Assembly: GCA_030917025.1 (NCBI GenBank)
Contig: JAUPVN010000088.1
Location: forward strand, 1 to 5,251
Source of the DNA: Patescibacteria group bacterium
GTDB lineage: Bacteria > Patescibacteriota > Saccharimonadia > Saccharimonadales > CAIOMD01
DNA: 5,251 bases
Direction: 5' to 3'
Below, piece by piece: positions 1-4,524 of this stretch. The notes below the pieces were generated by a model. The model did no database searches. It saw nothing but the letters and a program-made list of their open reading frames with translations, and was not told the DNA's origin. The position numbers and the translations under genes are program-made. How positions within the stretch are numbered: the stretch's first letter is position 1; every line of letters begins with the position of its first letter.

Positions 1-58
1 AAAGATCGTTTGGATTTCTATTAAGTAAAAGAAGAAGCATTTTCTCAATAAGTAATTC

Positions 59-94
59 GAAGTATTATTAACGGACTGAAGTATTCTCTATAAT
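59..94 (+). promoter_or_regulatory. Possible upstream promoter with direct repeats
   Basis: A perfect -10 hexamer TATAAT lies at 89-94. The -35 is poor: TTAACG at 68-73 (4 of 6 matches, short 15-bp spacer) or TTATTA at 65-70 (18-bp spacer). The 8-mer GAAGTATT occurs at 59-66 and again at 78-85, 19 bp apart, flanking the -35 area, which is where a tandem-binding activator would sit. Transcription from here would give the gene at 212 a leader of about 110 nt. This is a motif match only; AT-rich DNA makes chance -10 boxes common. Confidence 0.3.
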
Positions 95-119
95 AGAATT
101 AACAGGTGTGTGTAAAAAT

Positions 120-165
120 TGTGCAAAAAAGCACATTGATCATTAAATAGTTTTATTAGTAATAT
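120..165 (+). promoter_or_regulatory. Candidate promoter of the gene at 212, with palindrome
   Basis: TTGATC (136-141, 4 of 6 to the -35 consensus) and TAATAT (160-165, 4 of 6 to the -10 consensus) are 18 bp apart and would start a transcript near 172 with a leader of about 40 nt. Directly upstream is the inverted repeat TGTGC-A6-GCACA (120-135), arms of 5 bp, centred near -44 of that start. It could be a dimeric regulator site or a small hairpin. TATAGT at 163-168 is an overlapping alternative -10. Confidence 0.35.
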
Positions 166-198
166 AGTACCTAAAAATGTTAAAATATAGTGGTAAAC

Positions 199-203
199 AG
201 GAG
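199..203 (+). promoter_or_regulatory. Strong Shine-Dalgarno for the gene at 212
   Basis: AGGAG is separated by 8 nt from the ATG at 212. It is the clearest ribosome binding site in the window; most other genes here have weak or no recognisable one. It fixes the start of the small acidic protein and suggests efficient translation. Confidence 0.75.
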
Positions 204-211
204 ATAAATTT

Positions 212-481
212 ATGGGTGTATTTGATTTTATTAGCAATATTTTTGGCTCTGCTAGTGATGCTGTAAGTGGGGCTGTCCCAGATGTTACAGATGCAGTTAG
301 TGGGGTTACCGACGCAGTAGGGGGGGTTACTGGTGATGTAGCTGGCACAGTTACAGACGGGATAGGAGCTGCCGGTGATTTAGCATCTGGTGCTACAGAC
401 GCAGTAACCGGTGCCGCAGAGCAGGTATCTGGCCCTGTGCAAGATGTAGTAGACAACGTAACTAATATTATTGGCAAATAG
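212..481 (+). CDS. Small acidic heptad-repeat protein, function unknown
   Basis: An 89-residue protein I do not recognise as a named family. Residues 1-12 (MGVFDFISNIFG) could form a short amphipathic helix. From about residue 25 to 80 it is built on a seven-residue unit close to x-T-D-A-V-x-G. Acidic residues fall at 27, 34, 49, 56, 63 and 70 (D42 is one off register), valines at 29, 36, 43 and at 65, 72, 79, and glycines at 31, 38, 45, 52 and then, after a one-residue skip, at 60, 67, 74. Composition is extreme: 11 Asp and 1 Glu, no Arg, no Cys, and one Lys that is the last residue. There is no evident signal peptide or membrane span. The start is the ATG after a strong AGGAG. The N-terminus resembles that of YgaU/Kbp-type proteins from memory, but no BON or LysM domain follows. 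An amphipathic, surface- or partner-binding helix is a plausible guess. The antisense frame is open but low complexity. Confidence 0.75.
   Translation: MGVFDFISNIFGSASDAVSGAVPDVTDAVSGVTDAVGGVTGDVAGTVTDGIGAAGDLASGATDAVTGAAEQVSGPVQDVVDNVTNIIGK
284..433 (+). repeat. Degenerate 21-bp tandem repeat inside the acidic-protein gene
   Basis: Three consecutive 21-bp units start at 284, 305 and 326. Each begins with GTTAC and encodes V-T-D-A-V-x-G or a variant (the third reads VTGDVAG). Later units, after an out-of-step stretch around 350-390, resume at about 392 (encoding ATDAVTG) and 413 (AAEQVSG). The units have drifted in sequence, so the array is more conserved as protein than as DNA. A run of seven G (320-326) lies at the junction of the second and third units. 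Confidence 0.7.
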
Positions 482-499
482 TTTATTTTAATATGTAAT
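471..499 (+). promoter_or_regulatory. Sigma70-type promoter of the VKOR gene
   Basis: TTGGCA (471-476) and TGTAAT (494-499) each match the consensus at 5 of 6 positions and are exactly 17 bp apart. The -35 lies inside the last codons of the preceding gene and the -10 just after its stop. The predicted start near 506 gives the VKOR message a leader of about 20 nt. This is the best-scoring promoter I can see in the window. The RpoD encoded at 4525 keeps the region 2.4 residues that read such a -10 element. Confidence 0.6.
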
Positions 500-518
500 T
501 AACACTAATAGTGTTAAT
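498..518. promoter_or_regulatory. Perfect palindrome over the VKOR transcription start
   Basis: The arms ATTAACACT (498-506) and AGTGTTAAT (510-518) are exact reverse complements around a 3-nt centre. The site overlaps the last bases of the -10 box and the predicted +1, a classical position for a repressor operator. Read as RNA it would form a 9-bp AT-rich hairpin, but no U-run follows on either strand, so an intrinsic terminator is unlikely. It also occupies the place where a Shine-Dalgarno for the ATG at 527 would be expected. Confidence 0.6.
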
Positions 519-526
519 GTTTAAAT

Positions 527-1105
527 ATGAAAACTAATAAAGTTAATAATAATAAATCATGGATTATTGCTAGTGTTGGGTCTGCAATTGGGCTTATTGC
601 TAGTTTTATACAAACAATAGAGCGAATAAGTTATGCCGACCAACCATTAAAAGCACTAACCTGTGATATAAACAGTATTTTTAGTTGTAGTAGTGTTTTT
701 GACGGTTGGCAATCGTCTTTTTTTGGGTTTTCTAATTCTATAATGAGTTTAACGTTTTTTGCTGTAGTTTTTGGTGTGTCTATTAGTGGTGCTACCGGTA
801 GTATTATTAATAAATATTTGCGTTATGTAATGCATTTTTTTAGTGTTTTCTTTTTAGCTTTTGGGGCATGGTATTTGCACCAAACAGTTTATGTTATTGG
901 GGCACTGTGCATATTTTGTATTTTTATATATAGTGGTGTAATTTTATTAAATTGGGCATTTTTAAGAATAAATATAAATGATTTAGTTAAAAGCCCACAG
1001 TTAAATACAAAGTTTCATAAACTAATGGTAAGCGGCGCCGATACTTTTTTGTGGGTACTATGGGCGTTAATTATGTTTATAGTTTTAGCCAATAAATATA
1101 TATAA
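527..1105 (+). CDS. Vitamin K epoxide reductase (VKOR) family membrane protein
   Basis: In bacteria VKOR-family proteins reoxidise a DsbA-like thiol oxidase and pass electrons to quinone, driving disulfide formation outside the membrane. The 192-residue protein shows the family's four cysteines: a loop pair C46/C54 (eight apart, as in VKOR) and the active-site CxxC at C128-I-F-C131 at the head of a membrane helix, in the familiar context 'YVIGALC'. The segment 'WQSSFFGFSNS' (61-71) matches the conserved loop before the second helix. Five hydrophobic segments lie at about 12-30, 70-88, 98-117, 121-146 and 172-189. Only a four-residue tail follows the fifth, so there is no fused thioredoxin domain and the partner must be encoded elsewhere. 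The ATG at 527 is the first possible start after an in-frame stop at 515-517; it has no clear Shine-Dalgarno. The gene has its own promoter at 471-499. Whether its quinone is menaquinone or scavenged cannot be told. Confidence 0.93.
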   Translation: MKTNKVNNNKSWIIASVGSAIGLIASFIQTIERISYADQPLKALTCDINSIFSCSSVFDGWQSSFFGFSNSIMSLTFFAVVFGVSISGATGSIINKYLRYVMHFFSVFFLAFGAWYLHQTVYVIGALCIFCIFIYSGVILLNWAFLRININDLVKSPQLNTKFHKLMVSGADTFLWVLWALIMFIVLANKYI

Positions 1106-1106
1106 T
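1101..1106 (+). promoter_or_regulatory. Possible -10 box for orn
   Basis: A consensus TATAAT overlaps the VKOR stop codon. The nearest -35-like hexamer, TTTATA at 1076-1081, is 19 bp away and matches only 4 of 6. It could give orn its own transcript. The sequence is a simple TA-rich tract, so chance is likely. No terminator hairpin is visible in the 44-bp gap 1106-1149, so read-through from VKOR is equally possible. Confidence 0.25.
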
Positions 1107-1149
1107 AATATTTTGGTCTTGGGTTAGTTTATGAGATGATATAGGTACT

Positions 1150-1701
1150 ATGCAAGATCAAAAGCACGACAAATCTACCAAGCTTTTATGGCTAGATTTA
1201 GAGATGACTGGGCTAAACCCAGAAACGGATAGAATTTTAGAAGTAGCAGCCATAATTACCGATTTTAATTTTAACGAATTTGCGCGCTATCAGTCTTTTG
1301 TTTATCAAACGCCAGAAGTTATGGCAACCATGAACGCTGAGAATTTAAGTATGCATACAGCATCTGGTTTGGTAGAACGCATTAAAGTTGCCCCTAACGA
1401 ACAACACGTGGTTAGTGAGCTAGAGGCACTAGTACAACAGTATTTTAACGGTGAGCCAGCTATTTTGGCGGGCAATAGCATTCATCAAGATAGAAGATTT
1501 ATTAGGCATTGGTGGCAACCAGTAGAACAGTTATTGCATTATAGAATGCTAGACGTTAGTAGCTATAAAATAATAATGCAAAATAAGTATAATATAAGAT
1601 ATCCTAAATCTGAAAGTCACCAGGCCCTAGAAGATATTTTAGAATCTATTGCAGAATTGCGTTATTATCTTGAGGGCGCTGGGGTGCAAACAGTAGAATA
1701 A
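1150..1701 (+). CDS. orn: Oligoribonuclease, DEDDh 3'-5' exoribonuclease
   Basis: Orn hydrolyses the shortest RNA products, chiefly dinucleotides such as pGpG, to mononucleotides in the cytoplasm, the last step of RNA decay and of cyclic-di-GMP turnover where that exists. The 183 residues match the family's usual length. The full DEDDh set is visible: D16 and E18 in 'WLDLEMTGL', D114 in 'GNSIHQDRRF', H157 and D162 in 'HQALEDI'. The family blocks 'HTASGLVERI' (69-78) and 'HYRMLDVSSYK' (130-140) are also present. The tryptophan found in the E. coli protein before 'HTASGL' (W61 there) is replaced by E64 in the ungapped alignment. The ATG at 1150 has only a weak AGG four bases upstream, and no in-frame ATG lies just before it. 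The stop is 10 bp before the next gene, which suggests cotranscription. Orn is best known from Proteobacteria and Actinobacteria; many other bacteria use NrnA/NrnB. Confidence 0.96.
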   Translation: MQDQKHDKSTKLLWLDLEMTGLNPETDRILEVAAIITDFNFNEFARYQSFVYQTPEVMATMNAENLSMHTASGLVERIKVAPNEQHVVSELEALVQQYFNGEPAILAGNSIHQDRRFIRHWWQPVEQLLHYRMLDVSSYKIIMQNKYNIRYPKSESHQALEDILESIAELRYYLEGAGVQTVE

Positions 1702-1711
1702 CAGGTATAAG

Positions 1712-2062
1712 ATGGACCACAAACAGATAGAATCATACTTGTTAGAATTGCCAGAGGCATGGCTAGATTATCCTTTTGGTAAAGAAGTAGCAGTTTATAA
1801 AATTGGTACAAAAAACACCGAAAACCAAAAAATGTTTGCTTTAATTGCAGAAGGGTCAGACCCAGTAAGATTAAGCTTAAAATGCGATCCAGAGCTTTCT
1901 AAAGTATTAAGAGATAAATACGAAACAGTATTGCCGGGGTATCATTTAAATAAAAAACACTGGAATACAATTATTTGTAGCGGCCAATTGCAAGATGAAG
2001 AGCTAAAAGATCTTATTAGGCATAGTTATTTATTGGTTTCTGGTAGGCAAACGGTAAATTAA
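1712..2062 (+). CDS. MmcQ/YjbR family protein
   Basis: A 116-residue protein of the MmcQ/YjbR (CyaY-like fold) family. Members are small, cytoplasmic, often called DNA-binding, and have no firmly established biochemical role. Family features are 'LPEAWLDYPFG' (13-23), 'LSLKCDPEL' (54-62), the signature 'PGYHLNKKHWNTI' (75-87), and 'LIRHSYLLV' (101-109). The length is normal and the protein is complete. The ATG at 1712 has AGG at 1703-1705, six bases upstream. It follows orn by 10 bp, so the two are probably one transcript, though I know of no functional link. Its TAA overlaps the stop of the convergent gene by 4 bp. No terminator is visible after it on this strand; transcription would have to end inside the opposing gene. 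Confidence 0.9.
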   Translation: MDHKQIESYLLELPEAWLDYPFGKEVAVYKIGTKNTENQKMFALIAEGSDPVRLSLKCDPELSKVLRDKYETVLPGYHLNKKHWNTIICSGQLQDEELKDLIRHSYLLVSGRQTVN

Positions 2063-2652
2063 GGATTTTGTGTTTCTTGTGAGGGTGGGACAGGTTCTGC
2101 TCTAATAGTTTTAATATCATTATACATTTTTGCAAGATCTTTTTTTAGTTCGGTAGATTGCGTACCGTCGTAGGCCGTGATTAGGGCTTGCTGGTATACG
2201 TCTAATTGGTTATTTAACAGGGTTTTGTATGTTTTATCGTACGTTCCTGCTTGTTTAGCTTCTTCTAAAGTTGTTTTAGCATCTGTAGTTTGCATGGCGG
2301 CTATTTTTTTTAAATCATTTTTATCAAATTTTGTATTAATTATTGCGCTATGGCTACTAACTGTGGCCTGAGATGTGGCTGTATAATTTATTACATCTAT
2401 ATCTCTAGCATCTGAAGCACCAAGCTTTGTTATAGAAAGTATGTCTGCTTGGCTTGCTGCAACTGGATAAAGTTTTTGGCTTGACGATTTATCGTTTCCA
2501 GATAAGGCGCTTAATACTAGTGTAAAAATTAACAATACAATCAATACAACTACTACAATAAAAATTATGCGTTGTTTCTTACTATTTAGCTGCAACAAAG
2601 ATTGTTTTGGTGCATTATGATCCATTATGTAGTTATAGTTTTCTTTATCCAT
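2059..2652 (-). CDS. Single-pass membrane-anchored protein, function unknown
   Basis: 197 residues. A polar N-terminus with 'KKQR' (25-28) precedes one strongly hydrophobic segment at about 29-50. The positive-inside rule then puts residues 51-197 outside the membrane. That part is Ala/Thr/Lys/Gln-rich, predicted by eye to be mostly helical, and ends in a Pro/Gln tail. There is no cysteine, so it is neither a lipoprotein nor a disulfide client of the neighbouring VKOR. Residues about 130-182 loosely follow the spacing of a DUF4142-type helical-bundle C-terminus (TYDKTYKTLLNNQ then QSTELKKDLAKMYNDI), which is only a suggestion. The ATG at 2652 is the first after an in-frame stop at 2677-2679; M10 is an internal alternative. 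Neither has a Shine-Dalgarno. A TATACT box ends 7 bp before the ATG, so the message may be leaderless. The gene is convergent with the YjbR-like gene and divergent from dnaG. Confidence 0.85.
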   Translation of the reverse strand: MDKENYNYIMDHNAPKQSLLQLNSKKQRIIFIVVVVLIVLLIFTLVLSALSGNDKSSSQKLYPVAASQADILSITKLGASDARDIDVINYTATSQATVSSHSAIINTKFDKNDLKKIAAMQTTDAKTTLEEAKQAGTYDKTYKTLLNNQLDVYQQALITAYDGTQSTELKKDLAKMYNDIKTIRAEPVPPSQETQNP

Positions 2653-2659
2653 TATTAGT

Positions 2660-2677
2660 AGTATACCGTAATACGGT
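2660..2677 (-). promoter_or_regulatory. Promoter and palindrome upstream of the minus-strand gene
   Basis: Read on the minus strand, TATACT (complement of 2660-2665, 5 of 6 to the -10 consensus) lies 7 bp before the ATG, the spacing expected for a leaderless message. Abutting it is the palindrome ACCGTA-A-TACGGT (2665-2677), with 6-bp perfect arms and a 1-nt centre. It would fall in the spacer between -10 and -35, where a bound repressor blocks RNA polymerase. The best -35 is weak: TTATGA, complement of 2684-2689, 18-bp spacer. Confidence 0.45.
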
Positions 2678-2754
2678 TATGTTTCATAAAAATACCCAAT
2701 GTTGTGGTGTATGGTGTTATTCTTTAAATTTAGCCGCTTTTTTACAGAGTGGGC

Positions 2755-2760
2755 TATACT
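2755..2760 (+). promoter_or_regulatory. Possible -10 box of dnaG
   Basis: TATACT (5 of 6 to consensus) lies 9 bp before the preferred dnaG ATG at 2770 and would give a leader of only two or three bases. It is the same hexamer as at the divergent minus-strand gene. No -35 is visible at 16-18 bp. An alternative is TTAAAT (2724-2729) with TTGTGG (2702-2707), also weak. If the GTG at 2749 is the true start, the TATACT box would be coding and irrelevant. Confidence 0.3.
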
Positions 2761-2769
2761 AAAGAGTAT

Positions 2770-4515
2770 ATGGATGCAGTAGAAGACATAAAACAACGTT
2801 TAAGTATAGAAGATGTGGTGGCAGATTATGTAACACTTAAAAGATCTGGCAGTAATTTTAAGGGTTTAAGCCCATTTAGCAATGAGCGTACGCCAAGTTT
2901 TATGGTTAGCCCAGAAAAGCAAATTTGGCACGACTTTAGTTCTGGTAAGGGCGGTGATGCGTTTTCTTTTGTAATGGAAATGGAGGGCGTTGATTTTAAG
3001 GGTGCTCTAGAATTATTAGCCAGAAAAGCAGGTATAGATTTAAGTTTGTATCAAAAAGGCGATGGAAGTGCGCGCAAAAATAAAGACGCCGCGCAAAATG
3101 TGCTTAGTTTTGCTGTTAAGTACTATCAGCAGGCTTTGTTACAAAATCCAAAAGCGTTAGATTATGTTGTAAACAATCGTAAGCTAAGACGCCAAACTAT
3201 TGCTGATTTTGGTATAGGATATGCTCCAAATACCGGTACTGCTCTTGTAGAGGCTTTGCAAAAAAAGAAAATGTCTATATATGACATACAGCTTGCTGGT
3301 GTCATTACTAGCCGATATTCTTCTCCTAAAGATATGTTTAGGGGGCGCATAGTTATTCCACTAATGGATCCACAGGGCCAACCAATTGGTTTTACGGCAA
3401 GGTTATTAGATTCTAAAGATGCTGGCCCAAAGTATATAAATACACCGCAGACTATTCTGTACGATAAAAGCCGTCATGTTTTTGGTTTGCATGCTGCAAA
3501 AGACACAATTAGAACAGAAAAATTTGTTGTAATAGTAGAGGGTAACATGGATGTTATTAGTAGCCACCAGGCAGGTGTTAAAAACGTTGTAGCTACTGCT
3601 GGCACGGCCATGACAACCTATCAACTAAAAGCACTGCAGCGTTTTACTAATGATATTAGATTATGTTTTGATCAAGATGCTGCGGGTATTGCAGCGGCTG
3701 AAAGGGCAATAGACGTAGCTCAATCTGTTGGGGTCCAACTGTCTATTATTTCTTTGCCAGAGGGTAAAGACCCAGACGAACTTATTCAAAAAGATGTTTC
3801 TTTGTGGCAATTGGCTATTACAAAACAACAATACGCCGTAGACTGGCTAATAGATAGATATAAGACACAATTTGATATTGCATCATCTCAGGGCAAAAAA
3901 CAATTTATAGATACAATTGCAAAAGTAATTGTTCGTTTACAAAATCCTGTAGAAAAAGATCATTATACCCAAGAACTTGCAAAAATAACTAACGTAGATA
4001 AAGCTGCAATTATAATGACTCTAAAGCAACTATCTAATAAACAGCCAGATCTTAAAAAGGTTAATATTAACCCTAAACAAACAAAAGACAACGATTATTA
4101 TCAAGATAATTTGCTTGCCCTGTTGGTTGGCTATTCTACAACTAGAAGATTTTTAGAAACATCAGACACCTCTTTATTTGTGTTTAGTACTCCAGAAAGA
4201 CAGCGTTTATTTGAATATATTCAACAGTTTCCTAATGTTTCTTTTGCAAAAGAAATACCAGAAGATTTGAAAGATATAGAAGATTATGCGAAAATAGTAC
4301 TATTCAAGGCAGAAGAACTCTACGCACCGCCTCGATTTAACGAGAATAGCCGGTTGCGAGAACTGCAAGATTTAATACAAAAACTTAAAATAAATTATAT
4401 AAAACAGCAAAGACAATTAATATCAGAAGAAATTAAGCAAGCAGAGCTTGCTGGGGATCAACAGCGCGTGTCAGAATTGTTGGCATCGTTTATAGACCTC
4501 AATAAGAAAGGGTAA
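2770..4515 (+). CDS. dnaG: DNA primase DnaG lacking zinc ligands
   Basis: Makes the RNA primers for lagging-strand replication at the DnaB helicase. 581 residues from the ATG at 2770, near the usual bacterial length. An in-frame GTG at 2749 would add seven residues; I prefer the ATG because it gives the usual short lead-in and a possible -10 box lies before it. Neither start has a good Shine-Dalgarno. The N-terminal CHC2-like domain (about 1-90) keeps its framework ('TPSFMVSPEKQIWHDF'), but the four zinc-ligand positions, at exact CHCC spacing, are S34, S37, D55 and S58. The RNA polymerase core is intact: 'FRGRI' (190-194), 'KYIN' (221-224), the TOPRIM glutamate E257 in 'EGNMD', D301 and D303 in 'FDQD', and 'LPEGKDPDE' (329-337). 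Residues about 345-581 are helical and should hold the helicase-binding region. Nine bases separate it from rpoD. The polymerase call is secure; zinc-free folding of the N-terminus is inferred. Confidence 0.95.
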   Translation: MDAVEDIKQRLSIEDVVADYVTLKRSGSNFKGLSPFSNERTPSFMVSPEKQIWHDFSSGKGGDAFSFVMEMEGVDFKGALELLARKAGIDLSLYQKGDGSARKNKDAAQNVLSFAVKYYQQALLQNPKALDYVVNNRKLRRQTIADFGIGYAPNTGTALVEALQKKKMSIYDIQLAGVITSRYSSPKDMFRGRIVIPLMDPQGQPIGFTARLLDSKDAGPKYINTPQTILYDKSRHVFGLHAAKDTIRTEKFVVIVEGNMDVISSHQAGVKNVVATAGTAMTTYQLKALQRFTNDIRLCFDQDAAGIAAAERAIDVAQSVGVQLSIISLPEGKDPDELIQKDVSLWQLAITKQQYAVDWLIDRYKTQFDIASSQGKKQFIDTIAKVIVRLQNPVEKDHYTQELAKITNVDKAAIIMTLKQLSNKQPDLKKVNINPKQTKDNDYYQDNLLALLVGYSTTRRFLETSDTSLFVFSTPERQRLFEYIQQFPNVSFAKEIPEDLKDIEDYAKIVLFKAEELYAPPRFNENSRLRELQDLIQKLKINYIKQQRQLISEEIKQAELAGDQQRVSELLASFIDLNKKG

Positions 4516-4524
4516 TATACATAT

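Noticed and set aside
1..24. Possible C-terminal end of an upstream gene (last residues KDRLDFY, then TAA).
   Set aside because: Seven codons give no family signal, and the other two plus-strand frames also close by 71; it cannot be told from chance.
88..477. Long minus-strand open frame opposite the acidic-protein gene, rich in Pro, Thr and Ala.
   Set aside because: It begins at a TTG with no ribosome site and its low complexity is what the antisense of GNN-rich repeat codons yields. The plus frame has AGGAG, an ATG and a regular heptad.
498..518. Intrinsic terminator for the acidic-protein gene.
   Set aside because: The 9-bp hairpin is AT-rich and is followed by GTTTAAAT rather than a U-run; its overlap with a strong promoter fits an operator better.
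2177..2371. Plus-strand open frame of 64 codons.
   Set aside because: It lies wholly inside the minus-strand membrane-protein gene and has no ribosome site or recognisable domain.
2749..2769. GTG at 2749 as the dnaG start.
   Set aside because: Not excluded, but the ATG at 2770 has the better start codon and a plausible -10 box 9 bp upstream; the extra seven residues match nothing I know in DnaG.
3162..3624. Two minus-strand open frames (3162-3350 and 3406-3624).
   Set aside because: Both are antisense to conserved coding sequence of dnaG and encode nothing recognisable.
527..4515. Alternative genetic code (UGA as glycine), as in Gracilibacteria/SR1.
   Set aside because: No long gene has an in-frame TGA, and glycines are encoded by GGN.
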